NCBI GenBank assembly: GCA_023443745.1
Contig: JAEZTB010000030.1
Location: 186,001 to 250,000 of the forward strand
From: Bacillota bacterium
GTDB lineage: Bacteria; Bacillota; Clostridia; DSM-8532
DNA: 64,000 bases
Reading direction: 5' to 3'
The translations under genes were made by a program, and so were the position numbers. Of this stretch, positions 51,717 to 61,163 are shown piece after piece; within the stretch, counting starts at the first letter, position 1, and every line of letters starts with the position of its first letter. The notes beneath the pieces are model-generated. The model was not told the DNA's origin. It saw nothing but the letters and a program-made list of their open reading frames with translations, and did not search any database.

Positions 51717-53069
51717 TTACGTCGATTCGCCTATTATGGTATTATCAGCGGGAGAACGATTGATATATGGACTCTTCCAGGCTCTTAAGGTAAAAATCAC
51801 AGCTCTTACAAACCAGTCCATACACCAGGCAACCCAAATACCCATAAGTCCCCAGTAAAAAACATTGACAGAAGCCCAGGCCCCTAAAACCCTGACAAAC
51901 CACATGCTCAAAATTGAAGCAATCGTAAGAAAAAGAGTATCCCCTGTACTTCTTATACATGACGGGAGATTGAAAGCAATTGGCCAGGTTATAGGCATAA
52001 GAATCAGTACGAGATACATGATCTGTTGGGCCAAATTCTTGACATCCTCAGGCGGCGCATATAAGTCCAATATAAAAGGCAGTACGGGCATGGAAATAAT
52101 GCTCATGACACTCAGCAAGCCAATGGAATAGGCAACCAAGGTACGTATCATTTTTTTAAGGTTTTTGCCGAATACTCCGGAACCCACTGCTTGTCCTACC
52201 ATGGTCACGGCAACAATGGAAATGGCATTACCGGGAATGCTTATAAACCCTGTCACTGAGCTTGCTATACTGTTGGCAGCCAGAGAAAGGGTACCCAAGG
52301 CCGTAACATAGGTCTGTATGATAACCTTGCCCCCGTTAAAGATTAATCCATCAATACAAGTCGGTACTCCTATTTTCATAACAGGCAATAATATATCTTT
52401 CTCAAGCTTCCAGGCTATTTTCGAAATACCGACACCTTTTTCCGGTCTGAAAAGAACAAGTGCAAGAGTCCCAGCCGCTACAATTCGTGCAACAACCAAT
52501 GCAATACCTGCCCCTGTAACACCCAGCTTTAAAAGGTTAATGCACAATACACCGGCACCCACATTGGCAAGGTTAGACAGTATGGATGCACGCATGGGAG
52601 CTTTTGTGTTGCCGCTGGCCCTGAGAATTCCCGCTGACATTGAGAAGACCGCTAAAAAAGGATAGGAAACGCCTGAAAAGACCAGATAAATCATGGCATT
52701 ACGCTTTACTTCTTCCTCTGCCTGGCCGAACAATAGGTTGATAATTTGATCACCAAAAATAATGAAGGCTACTCCTGAAAGGAGAGCCGTCAAAACGCAG
52801 GCCGTCATAGCCTGACTTGCAGTTTCATTTGCTTTCTTTGTATCCTGAGCACCAATTCGCTGAGCCACTATAACGGTTGCTCCCGTAGCGAAAGATATGA
52901 AAAGGTTCATAATCACCAAATTAAGGGAATCCACAATACTTACCGCTGAAATAGCTGAAACGCCCGCTCCGCTCACCATCATGGTATTAACCATTCCGAT
53001 GGTGGTTGCCAGAATTTGTTCAATTAAAACAGGCCAAAATAGCCTGAAAAAGTCCTTTTTAGCAAACAT
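51717..53069 (-). CDS. Second MATE family exporter
   Basis: About twelve helices, with the MATE first-helix motif FFRLFWPVLIEQILATTIGMVNTMMVS. It is not closely similar to the MATE at 49841 and converges with that operon. Two starts are possible: ATG at 53069 (12 bases after AGGAG) or GTG at 53078 (too close to it), so ATG is preferred. Its upstream region carries the dyad element (53109-53144) that also precedes the VWA operon, which suggests co-regulation. Confidence 0.9.
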   Translation of the reverse strand: MFAKKDFFRLFWPVLIEQILATTIGMVNTMMVSGAGVSAISAVSIVDSLNLVIMNLFISFATGATVIVAQRIGAQDTKKANETASQAMTACVLTALLSGVAFIIFGDQIINLLFGQAEEEVKRNAMIYLVFSGVSYPFLAVFSMSAGILRASGNTKAPMRASILSNLANVGAGVLCINLLKLGVTGAGIALVVARIVAAGTLALVLFRPEKGVGISKIAWKLEKDILLPVMKIGVPTCIDGLIFNGGKVIIQTYVTALGTLSLAANSIASSVTGFISIPGNAISIVAVTMVGQAVGSGVFGKNLKKMIRTLVAYSIGLLSVMSIISMPVLPFILDLYAPPEDVKNLAQQIMYLVLILMPITWPIAFNLPSCIRSTGDTLFLTIASILSMWFVRVLGAWASVNVFYWGLMGIWVAWCMDWFVRAVIFTLRAWKSPYINRSPADNTIIGEST

Positions 53070-53108
53070 AGCTGTCACAAACTCCTAAAAAGCCCTGATC
53101 ACAATATG

Positions 53109-53150
53109 AACATTATACACTATAATGAGGCGTTTTGACGAAATTATCTG
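53109..53150 (-). promoter_or_regulatory. Dyad element A (duplicated), upstream of the second MATE gene
   Basis: CATTATA-CAC-TATAATG is a perfect dyad that supplies a TATAAT box in both directions; a further ~16 bases to TTTGACGAAA are shared with the copy at 59671-59711. Of the first 36 bases, 34 are identical. In the minus direction the TATAAT lies ~40 bases before the MATE start, so it probably serves as its -10 region, with a weak -35 (TCGTCA). Confidence 0.65.
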
Positions 53151-53152
53151 AA

Positions 53153-53386
53153 TTATAAATCTTTACCTTTTCTTCGACAAAAGATCCCCAAGGCAAGGTC
53201 AACCAAGATCAGCAGCAAAAAGACGGCTATGGCCCATTTATAGGTAACTGAAAACCAACGGCCCATTTCAACATGATAATAGAGAAGCTTGTCGCCCCAG
53301 ACCATATAAAGGGCATAGGCCGCATACAGTCCACTGACAGCCGTTAATACGGCAAACACAATTCTGATTCCTTTAAGCACTTTCAT
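53153..53386 (-). CDS. Small two-helix membrane protein of the VWA operon
   Basis: A 77-residue protein with two hydrophobic helices (residues ~6-28 and ~50-70) and a basic tail RRKGKDL, so both ends are probably cytosolic. It starts inside the end of the 502-residue gene (14-base overlap) with a good AAAGGAG site, implying coupled translation. No family was recognised; it may be a membrane partner of the larger surface proteins. Confidence 0.75.
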   Translation of the reverse strand: MKVLKGIRIVFAVLTAVSGLYAAYALYMVWGDKLLYYHVEMGRWFSVTYKWAIAVFLLLILVDLALGIFCRRKGKDL

Positions 53387-54881
53387 GTTTTCTCCTTTTG
53401 ATGCCCTTTAATAAAATCACTATTTCCAGGACCGCCAGAGCCAGACCTACCAGACCCAGAACAATCCAACGAAGGGTCGTCCCTGTTAAAAACACTCTTC
53501 TCACGGCTGCTGAATAACGGGTTTCATTGCCTGCCACATCCTTTGCCGAAATGACAATATTATTTTTGCCCAAGGCAAGTTCCGTTTTGAAGCTAAAATA
53601 ATTATTCACCAGCTCTACAGGCTGATCATTGCAATAGAGCAGAGCTCCTGCTTCGGTGTAGCCCTCTATGATGATATATGAATCCCCTGTACTGGAATGA
53701 TTAATGTCCTTATTGACCGCTAACTGGGGCGGGGTACTGTCCAAGTAGATTTCCTTGAGAAAAGTCCGTGTATTGCCGTCATCGTCGGATACCAGGAAAA
53801 CAATGGTGTTGTCCCCTTCTCTTAGGTTGATCTGGTATTTCCCCGGCTCGTCGCCTTTTTCCAGAAGAAGCTCCCCATTCAGGATGGCAGATATGCTGTA
53901 ATCCCCTGTGAAAGCAACATCCGCAAAAACAACCGTCTGGTTGGTGGCGCTTTCGGAAGGATAAGCCACCGTTGCCTCCGGGAGATTCCGGCTATTTACC
54001 TTGTATAGATCATATTTACCCAATCGATTGCCGTCATAGGAAGCCACCCCGGCCAGCACCTCATCGGCTCCCTTGGGCATAGGCAGCACGAGACTGCTGT
54101 CCTGTGTGGTTTCTTCAAATATAAGCTCCTTTGTATCGGCAGAAAACAGCATAACCTTGTAAGTACTGCCGCTACCCTCCCATGAAAGATACACATCACC
54201 GTTCAATAAACCGGCTTGAACCCTGCTGAGCTTTTCGGGTGAATAGGGATCCTCGTACTTAAAAGGCGTATCGTTATAGGCATAACTGAACAGCCCTTCA
54301 CGAATAAACACTTTTATATAGAAAAAGTAAGTGCCGTTTTCTAAGGAGGAGAGCTGGAAGGTCGTCTCCCCGGTGGGTTCGGAAGCTGTGTAAACCACCT
54401 TTTCACCATCGTAACCCTCTATATCTTTATCCGCATAAATTTCAACATAGATATCCTCAGGGCAATCAGAGACATTCCAAACCGCTCTGTATCCGCTGTC
54501 TGGAAGAACCTCCACCTTAAACAGATCAATAGTCATGGAACCCGGCAGCTCACCGGCCCAAATATCCACCTTGCCCAGCTTTTGGGCTGTGATGTTAACA
54601 ATCCATTTCCCCGCCGAAGCGTTCCCCACATTGATGTATAGACGACCTTCGGAGACAGTCACTCTGTCTGGGGTGACTAAGGTGCCGAATTTATCTCCCG
54701 ATGGGGAAACGATCTCAACCTCGGCAGTTTGCTCCGTATTTTCCCACTGTATGGTAAATACACAGTTCTGGAGATTCTCACCCAAGTTGATATCAACAGG
54801 CTTGGAGGCAGCAAGCGCTACTGTTTTTAACGCCGCCGCCAGTATAAGGATGGAAAGGATCGCTCCGATTAGTTTCTTCAT
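53373..54881 (-). CDS. Exported Ig-like single-pass membrane protein of the VWA operon
   Basis: A signal peptide (cleavage near residue 25 after LAA) is followed by ~430 residues of beta-rich extracellular modules. Bacterial Ig-like or fibronectin-type repeats are suggested by LRQGDNTIVF-type motifs such as LREGDNTIVFLVSDDDGN and LGKNNIVISAKDVAGNETRY. A C-terminal membrane helix (~472-493) with a short basic tail KGIKRRKHESA follows. Topology is therefore mostly outside, C-terminus inside. It lies between the VWA protein (33 bases upstream) and the 77-residue membrane protein. No known family; likely a partner of the VWA protein at the cell surface. Confidence 0.82.
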   Translation of the reverse strand: MKKLIGAILSILILAAALKTVALAASKPVDINLGENLQNCVFTIQWENTEQTAEVEIVSPSGDKFGTLVTPDRVTVSEGRLYINVGNASAGKWIVNITAQKLGKVDIWAGELPGSMTIDLFKVEVLPDSGYRAVWNVSDCPEDIYVEIYADKDIEGYDGEKVVYTASEPTGETTFQLSSLENGTYFFYIKVFIREGLFSYAYNDTPFKYEDPYSPEKLSRVQAGLLNGDVYLSWEGSGSTYKVMLFSADTKELIFEETTQDSSLVLPMPKGADEVLAGVASYDGNRLGKYDLYKVNSRNLPEATVAYPSESATNQTVVFADVAFTGDYSISAILNGELLLEKGDEPGKYQINLREGDNTIVFLVSDDDGNTRTFLKEIYLDSTPPQLAVNKDINHSSTGDSYIIIEGYTEAGALLYCNDQPVELVNNYFSFKTELALGKNNIVISAKDVAGNETRYSAAVRRVFLTGTTLRWIVLGLVGLALAVLEIVILLKGIKRRKHESA

Positions 54882-54914
54882 TTTATGCCTCCTAAAGGAA
54901 TAGCTGTTTCTTAA

Positions 54915-57900
54915 TCACTCAAAATAGGTCTCGGCGTGGAACCTGTCCCAGATAAAGGGCTTGCCATCGCTGTCATACCAGAACTTCGTCACAAGATGGT
55001 TGCGGGAGAGTTCCACTGCATAATAGGATCCGTCAAATTCAGCAATGAATTTCACCTTCGCTTCACCCTTGTGATGAATGTTCAAAAAGCCGCAGTCCAA
55101 ATGCCCGTTTACCCCCAGGGAAAGGTCTAATATCTTCCAGGTGGTATTGAGCCCCACATCAAGGGCGCCACCCACCTTACAGTCAAGAAGGGCAAGCTCT
55201 GCCTGAAGACCTGCAGCTATGTCCAGACCCTTTTTCCCAAAACCTATGGAAGCATTAGCTATTTTCTGCTTGAGCAGGGTCATATCAGCCTTCACTGAAA
55301 ATTGAGTGTCACTGAAATTATAGGAGATCTTGCCATCTATCTCGCCCAGTGTTCCCCATTTTGTAAAATCCTTAGGAACCTTCAGCTTAAAGCTCTTAAA
55401 AAGATTAGCATCTGCACCCACAAGGCCGGAGAGTATAATGTCTTCGGGTTTCACGGTCTTCAGATCCTCTGTTGCAAACAACACCTTTTTTGTTGCCTCC
55501 GGGATGATACTTGAATTGAGAAGCAGAGTGCTCGCCCCATCCAGATTAAGACCCATGGAATCGATATAGATAGCATTATAAATTGGGATTCCCGGGTATA
55601 GCTCTGCTGAGACCTCTATTTCGTCAAAGCACCAGTAATAGGAAGCTATATGTCCTTTCAAGCCTGAAACTCCCGTTCCGCCAAAGCCCTTGATGATTTT
55701 CGAGAAATCTATGCCACCACTGAGCTTCCAGTATTCGTTGGAGGGATCAAGGGAGTTGAGCTTAAGCTCGGCACTGTCAAGGCCTATAGAACCGAACTGA
55801 ATGGAATTGTCGGATTCCAGCGAGAGCGTCAGACCAAATTTAATATCATCGGCGGTCAGGGCTACATCCAGACTGCCGCCAATGGCCTCCCGAGGCTTGA
55901 ATTTAAAGGCTTTATCCCGTTTTTCCACCTTTTTGGCCTTATCGGCGGCGGTCTTCTCCTTTTGGGTTGAAAAAACACTGCCCTTAATTCCGTCGCTGAT
56001 GGATTCCAGTATATCCAAAGGATTGAGCTCATCGATGGTCACCTGTATCCTGTCGGCGTACAGCTTCATTCTGGCCACTTCAATGGTTGACATCAGAGGA
56101 ATCTGGATATCCATACTATGCAGTGTCGTGTCAAAACCGGTTTCTGTTCCGTCAATGCCAATTCTGAATTCGCCCTTCTGGACAGTGTAATCCTTGCCGT
56201 TCAAGGCAAGCTTGGCGAAGGACTTCTTAAAGGTATTGCCTCCTGATACCTGGGCATAGCTGATATACAGCTTACCGTTGCCCGACAAAACGCCGCTGTT
56301 TCCTAAATAGGCGGTACCCTTTGCCCCGATGTCAAAGGATTTAGGCAGATCATTGGCCGTGATGGTTAACGGCGTGTCGCAGTGGATGAATCCGTTGATC
56401 ATAACATTGCCGACTGCCACAAAGCTCTTGTCACCCGTCTGTCCGATGGTATCAGCTGTAACGGTGGTGGATCCTATCCGGAGTCTTGTGGTGGTTCCCG
56501 CCCGAAAAACATACAGGGCATCCTTTTTAATAGCCACCCTGCCATCGGGCAAGGAAATTCTCAGCTGATGGATTCCCGGAGTCAGGCTGCCTTTCAGGCT
56601 TCCGGCAAAGCTTGAGCCATCCGCAAGCTTGATATCCGTTAGCGTTATATGGCCAATACTCACCTTCATGCCATCAGCAAAGCCCAGCCCCTTCACCGTA
56701 ATCTCCCTGCCCATGGCAACATCGCCTGCAGATAGACCATTGGGTATAACCGCACTTATCACAATGGCGTTGGGATCCGTCTTCTGAATACCCGAAACCC
56801 GGTTCCCTTCTTCATCGACTGCATCGGAAAGGAAATAATCTTTGTCTCCGGACACCTGATACACAGGCAGATTGATCATGAGGTTTCTTGGCTCAACGTC
56901 GGGATTAGCTTTAACAGTGTATTTCATACGATAATTATTGACGATGTATTTTTGGAGGGTCACATAAATATCCTCAAGTTCGGTGGTGTTGGCAGCACGA
57001 ATATATTTACCCCCGGTTTTGTCCGCAATGCCCGATAAGTAGTCATCATTCACATCACCCAAGCCCACAGTAAAAATCACCACATCATTTCGAATCGCAG
57101 ACTCAATAGCCGCATCCATAGCCTGGCTATTGCCGTCCTGACCGTCGGTGAGAAGAATAATGGCCTTTGATCCCCAGCTGCCGCTCAAAGAGCTTACTCC
57201 CGCCTCTATACCAGAGGGTATATTGGTTCCGCCATCGGCATTCAGGGCATTGATTCCATTGATTAGCAAGTCCGCATTATTTGTTTTTTCTGTTATGACC
57301 TTTGCATCGGAGCTGTAGGCCACAATAGAAATATTTTGCTTATCAGTCTTAATTTTGTCGATACAAGCTTTAGCGGCGATTTTAGCATCAGCCAGGGGAG
57401 TTCCATTCATACTGCCGCTGCAATCAAGGACAATGGAAATATTCGCACCCCGGCTGTTTTTGTCGGAATCAATGGTAAAATCCTTGATCTGATACTGGGT
57501 ATCGACAAGCTCGAAATCATTTTTCTCAAAATCGCTCACCAAGCCAAACACACCATCTTTTTCCCCGTTGATGTTGACATAAGCCGTAATCTCAGGGTAT
57601 TGGGCGGTATCAATCTTGCTGATAAAAACACCGATCTTGCTATACTTCAGAGTAGATGTCATATAGTTGGACAATCTTCCATTAATAGTGGCATCGTCCA
57701 TGGAAATGATATCCTGGCTTTCCGCCGCCACCAGACCCCTGACAGCACCAGGCAGCAAAGGGCTGACCCTGTCTGCTTCGGATTGGTTGTAGGCATCAAT
57801 AACCTCTTGCAGCGGTTCTTTGATGGGCGAAGTATCGGAAATGACGGAGGCATCTTTCATTAATCCATAGATTATCTCTTTAGTCTTCTCCCGCTCATCC

Positions 57901-59030
57901 GCAGCCAGATAAAGCTTGGCCATCTGCACGTCGTAAAGCCCCATGGAATCGAATAAAAAGGGCTTTTTAGCTTCCAAATAATTGATGGCTCTGTAAACAT
58001 CAAGCTGGGCAGCCTGCTTATAAAGATCTTCAGCGCTGTTAAGCAGCCTTGCTTTGGCCCCGTCCGTGTCATTGTACTTGGCCGCTCTTTTTTTCAGAGC
58101 ATCAGCCTTATCCAGCAGCTTTTCCTTTTCCTGATCATCGTCAGGGGTGATGGAATACCCGTCCAAGACCCCCTGGGCAATGACATCAGTCAGAATAATA
58201 TAGCTCTCTGTGGATTTCTCAAGCTTCAACAGCTCCTTGGCTAAATCCACTGCTTCTTCATAAGCCTTGGTACCGACGGCGTATTTAATAACCAGCTTCA
58301 GGATTTCGGCATCCCCTTTATATTCCTCAACCGCATCCATCACGTCATCAAGGGTGAGCTTGTCGTAATTGCCGGCCTCCGCCTCTTTATGGAAGACATA
58401 TAAATCCTCCAGCATGCCGGAATCGTCCGGCTCAATCAAATCAAAACAGTTCTGGATTTCATTGCTCACCTGTGTTTGATAATCCATGATCCTTTGCTTA
58501 TATTGCTCATCATAGGACAGCTCCTGAGGGGTTTCCCGGGGTGGTGTGTTCAGGGATTCAGACTGGGGCTTTTCATCAACAGGGATTGCCAGCATCTCAG
58601 CTGACATTTCATGGATATGTATAATACTATCTAACAGATCTTCGTCCGCCCTGCCCTCATTCATCATCCGCCCGGACTTAAAATAAGTCGATATGAAATC
58701 TTCATTTTGACACAAAGCCAGCAGCTCAATCATCTGAGTCTGCACATCGGTTGAAGCGCCCCTATGTTCCATGACAGAAAACGCCTGAGCCCCGTTCCCA
58801 TCCATAAGGTAGCGATAGGCCAGATAATGGGCGCTGTCATCCTCACGACCTCCGTCCATATACCCCTTAACGGTGAAAAAACCGAATAAGCCGCAGCATA
58901 AGATCAAGGCACAGATCAGAAGCCCTTCAAAGAAAGTACGCTTAATTTTTAACAGCCTGTGTCCGAAAATGTCAGCGAGTACAGCCAGAAAAAACAAAAC
59001 GGTCAGTCCGAGCATGAAAATATTATCCAT
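54915..59030 (-). CDS. Large membrane-anchored VWA-domain protein
   Basis: A 1371-residue protein with two N-terminal helices (~5-22 and ~35-55), then an extracellular helical region (~70-430) of TPR-like character. The von Willebrand A domain (~528-700) has an intact MIDAS, LDCSGSMNG (D-x-S-x-S near residue 535) and a later T/D site in LLTDGQDGNS. Next is an IPT/TIG-like segment (ITVKGLGFADGMKVSIG, near 775), and the last ~500 residues are beta-rich and repetitive (GIKGSVFS, SLDVALTADDIKFGL). VWA domains with a metal site mediate protein-protein adhesion or assembly of complexes. It ends 33 bases before the Ig-like gene. No known full-length family; function unknown. Confidence 0.85.
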   Translation of the reverse strand: MDNIFMLGLTVLFFLAVLADIFGHRLLKIKRTFFEGLLICALILCCGLFGFFTVKGYMDGGREDDSAHYLAYRYLMDGNGAQAFSVMEHRGASTDVQTQMIELLALCQNEDFISTYFKSGRMMNEGRADEDLLDSIIHIHEMSAEMLAIPVDEKPQSESLNTPPRETPQELSYDEQYKQRIMDYQTQVSNEIQNCFDLIEPDDSGMLEDLYVFHKEAEAGNYDKLTLDDVMDAVEEYKGDAEILKLVIKYAVGTKAYEEAVDLAKELLKLEKSTESYIILTDVIAQGVLDGYSITPDDDQEKEKLLDKADALKKRAAKYNDTDGAKARLLNSAEDLYKQAAQLDVYRAINYLEAKKPFLFDSMGLYDVQMAKLYLAADEREKTKEIIYGLMKDASVISDTSPIKEPLQEVIDAYNQSEADRVSPLLPGAVRGLVAAESQDIISMDDATINGRLSNYMTSTLKYSKIGVFISKIDTAQYPEITAYVNINGEKDGVFGLVSDFEKNDFELVDTQYQIKDFTIDSDKNSRGANISIVLDCSGSMNGTPLADAKIAAKACIDKIKTDKQNISIVAYSSDAKVITEKTNNADLLINGINALNADGGTNIPSGIEAGVSSLSGSWGSKAIILLTDGQDGNSQAMDAAIESAIRNDVVIFTVGLGDVNDDYLSGIADKTGGKYIRAANTTELEDIYVTLQKYIVNNYRMKYTVKANPDVEPRNLMINLPVYQVSGDKDYFLSDAVDEEGNRVSGIQKTDPNAIVISAVIPNGLSAGDVAMGREITVKGLGFADGMKVSIGHITLTDIKLADGSSFAGSLKGSLTPGIHQLRISLPDGRVAIKKDALYVFRAGTTTRLRIGSTTVTADTIGQTGDKSFVAVGNVMINGFIHCDTPLTITANDLPKSFDIGAKGTAYLGNSGVLSGNGKLYISYAQVSGGNTFKKSFAKLALNGKDYTVQKGEFRIGIDGTETGFDTTLHSMDIQIPLMSTIEVARMKLYADRIQVTIDELNPLDILESISDGIKGSVFSTQKEKTAADKAKKVEKRDKAFKFKPREAIGGSLDVALTADDIKFGLTLSLESDNSIQFGSIGLDSAELKLNSLDPSNEYWKLSGGIDFSKIIKGFGGTGVSGLKGHIASYYWCFDEIEVSAELYPGIPIYNAIYIDSMGLNLDGASTLLLNSSIIPEATKKVLFATEDLKTVKPEDIILSGLVGADANLFKSFKLKVPKDFTKWGTLGEIDGKISYNFSDTQFSVKADMTLLKQKIANASIGFGKKGLDIAAGLQAELALLDCKVGGALDVGLNTTWKILDLSLGVNGHLDCGFLNIHHKGEAKVKFIAEFDGSYYAVELSRNHLVTKFWYDSDGKPFIWDRFHAETYFE

Positions 59031-59049
59031 TCAATACCTCACAAGCATT

Positions 59050-59622
59050 TTACTCATCGAGATCAAGGAAACAGCAAAAAGTACCCACTTCATACTCCTC
59101 CGGGAATCTGAGGACAACAGCCGGGTCTCCCGCCACCGCCCTGACATGGGTCTCGGTTGTGCAGGGAAACCACTGCTCTTCACGGGAAGGAAGCAAGACC
59201 TTGAGTGCGGCATAATAATGATATTCATATTGACCGATATCCTGATCATCTTCGGAATGCTTGCTTAAAAAGCGAGCCAAGCCCCTGGGATAAACATGTC
59301 TCTTTTCAATAACCACCCCGCAGGCATGAATCACCGCCTTGTCCAAATGATTGATCATATGCTTTTTTATAACTGAAAAGGCTCTGAGATAGGTGTCAAT
59401 GACGAAAAAAATACTGTATGCAATTAAAAGCGGTAAAAAGCTTTGGTTCCACTTTAATAGGACACAAAGAAAAATAAAAAGAATTATTTTAAGAAGAATA
59501 CCTTTTATGTACCTGCCCACAGCCCTGCTTTTGCTCATCAGGAAGGGCACATAGCCGCATTGCTTTTCAAAAATACCAATCTGCGATTGGCTTAAAGTAT
59601 CCATCAGCACAATCCCCATCAT
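59050..59622 (-). CDS. Two-helix membrane protein, first gene of the VWA operon
   Basis: A 190-residue protein with two adjacent membrane helices (~42-80, KGILLKIILFIFLCVLL and FLPLLIAYSIFFVIDTYL), and a C-terminal soluble domain (~95-190) that includes VVLRFPEEYEVGTFCCFLDLDE. No family was recognised. It ends 19 bases before the VWA gene and is preceded by dyad element B, so it opens the operon. Its start is uncertain: ATG at 59622 has no clear ribosome site; ATG at 59604 follows GGGG. Confidence 0.75.
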   Translation of the reverse strand: MMGIVLMDTLSQSQIGIFEKQCGYVPFLMSKSRAVGRYIKGILLKIILFIFLCVLLKWNQSFLPLLIAYSIFFVIDTYLRAFSVIKKHMINHLDKAVIHACGVVIEKRHVYPRGLARFLSKHSEDDQDIGQYEYHYYAALKVLLPSREEQWFPCTTETHVRAVAGDPAVVLRFPEEYEVGTFCCFLDLDE

Positions 59623-59670
59623 ATCGATTAGTCTGGCTTTTTAGCAAAAATGCTCGAACTACGGAACAAA

Positions 59671-59711
59671 AACATTATACACTATAATGAGGTGCTTTGA
59701 CGAAAAATATC
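59671..59711 (-). promoter_or_regulatory. Dyad element B (duplicated), upstream of the VWA operon
   Basis: The same CATTATA-CAC-TATAATG dyad and following TTTGACGAAA as at 53109-53150. It lies 49 bases before the operon's first start in the minus direction, matching the geometry at the second MATE gene. On the plus strand it precedes the sensor kinase gene by ~55 bases, so divergent control is also possible. Confidence 0.65.
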
Positions 59712-59765
59712 TAAGATAAGCGCAAGTAATGGTATACTATTTATGAATGGATATTTGGAGGAATT

Positions 59766-61163
59766 ATGGAGTTACGCGCTATCCTTCCCGTCATATTACC
59801 CGGTGCTATCATGCAGATCTTTATCCAGGCATTCTACATCAAACACTGCTGGGAAAACCCGCGTTTGTCCCAGCAGCAGAAGCTGCGCTACATCCTTTTT
59901 ATTGCCATATTCAATATTCCGGCGGCAGCTATTTACCTGTTTTTAACACGCACCAGAGATGAGATAGGTGCAAAAGATTTCAAGGATGTTGAAGATGACG
60001 GTTCCATTCGGCAAGGCATCTTTGCGTTGCTTATCTCTGCCTTTGAAATATTTTCAATGGCTATTATGACAGAAAACCTTAAAAGTCCCCACTACTCTTT
60101 GATTATCGGACTTCTTGCTTCATGCTTCATCCTATTGATTGTCAACGGACTGCTGGTAAAAAAACAGAGCAGCCTGCTTTATTACTTATTTCCTGCTTTG
60201 CAGATACTGCTGATCATGCCGGTTGTGTATCTTGATGAAACGAAAAATGCACCGTTTATTGTGCTGGTTGTAGTAGCTGCTGTCATCAACGGATTTTCTC
60301 TTAACCTTTCAAAAATCTATTCCATCGCTGCGTTTATTTCTTACACTGCAATCATCATCACAAAGGTATTTCAACGCTATGGCACGATACAATCCGATGA
60401 GGCCATGAGTTACATGTTTGTCAACATACTTGTTTTTCTATTGGTATATTCAATTTTTTATACGCTCAAGAAGCAGCTTTTTACTAATGAGCGGCTTAAT
60501 GCAGCTTTGAAAGCTCTTAAAGAGCAGTCTTTACAGCTTGAGGCACTAAGTGCCGTCGCAGAACGGAACCGTATCACAGGCGAAATTCATGATACAGTAG
60601 GCCATACTTTAACCAGTGCACTCATTTCCATTGAGGCGGCTGAAAAATTCCTGGGTGAAAACACGGATACAGTGTATCAGAAATTAACACTGGCAAAAGA
60701 ACAGGTAAAACGTGGGCTTAATGATATACGCAATTCGGTCAGAACCATTCAGACAGGGAGCAAAAGAGCATTTATCCCTGAGTTAAGGGAGCTTTTGGGT
60801 GAGATCAGCCAAAACACAGGTCTTGTTATCAATGATATTGTCGAAATAAAGACCGATTTGCTTCCTATTCAGCAAAAGGTGCTGCTGATGGCAGTTAAAG
60901 AATGTGCAACTAATAGCCTTAAGCACGGAAAAAGCACCGAAGCCGATCTATTGCTGCAGGAATATAAGGGAACAATCCGGCTAAATTTCAGCGACAATGG
61001 TAAAGGTATCGATAAATTTTCCTTTGGGTTTGGCCTTAGCAATATGGCCGAACGCATAGAGAGCATCGGGGGCACCTTAACTTTTGACAGTAAAGAAGGC
61101 GAAGGCTTTACTGTAGGAATATCCATTCCAACGGGTACCTTAAAAGGAGGAGAACCAACATGA
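59766..61163 (+). CDS. Sensor histidine kinase, DesK/NarX-like (HisKA_3)
   Basis: An N-terminal membrane domain with about six to eight helices (to ~235) and a long coiled segment lead into the HisKA_3 motif EIHDTVGHTL (phospho-acceptor His275). The ATPase domain has KECATNSLKHG (N box) and DNGKGIDKFSFGFGLSNM (G boxes). Kinases of this type sense membrane state or cell-wall antibiotics and pair with LuxR-type regulators. A GGAGGAATT site precedes the ATG; the regulator overlaps by 4 bases. Confidence 0.93.
   Translation: MELRAILPVILPGAIMQIFIQAFYIKHCWENPRLSQQQKLRYILFIAIFNIPAAAIYLFLTRTRDEIGAKDFKDVEDDGSIRQGIFALLISAFEIFSMAIMTENLKSPHYSLIIGLLASCFILLIVNGLLVKKQSSLLYYLFPALQILLIMPVVYLDETKNAPFIVLVVVAAVINGFSLNLSKIYSIAAFISYTAIIITKVFQRYGTIQSDEAMSYMFVNILVFLLVYSIFYTLKKQLFTNERLNAALKALKEQSLQLEALSAVAERNRITGEIHDTVGHTLTSALISIEAAEKFLGENTDTVYQKLTLAKEQVKRGLNDIRNSVRTIQTGSKRAFIPELRELLGEISQNTGLVINDIVEIKTDLLPIQQKVLLMAVKECATNSLKHGKSTEADLLLQEYKGTIRLNFSDNGKGIDKFSFGFGLSNMAERIESIGGTLTFDSKEGEGFTVGISIPTGTLKGGEPT

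Noticed and set aside
57336..57863. A 175-codon open frame opposite the VWA gene
   Set aside because: Antisense to the VWA domain coding region, whose MIDAS motifs are clear; no support for a separate gene.
53109..59711. The flanking dyad copies as target-site duplication of a mobile element
   Set aside because: They are too long (36+ bases), imperfect, and placed as promoters of minus-strand genes; no transposase or integrase lies between them.
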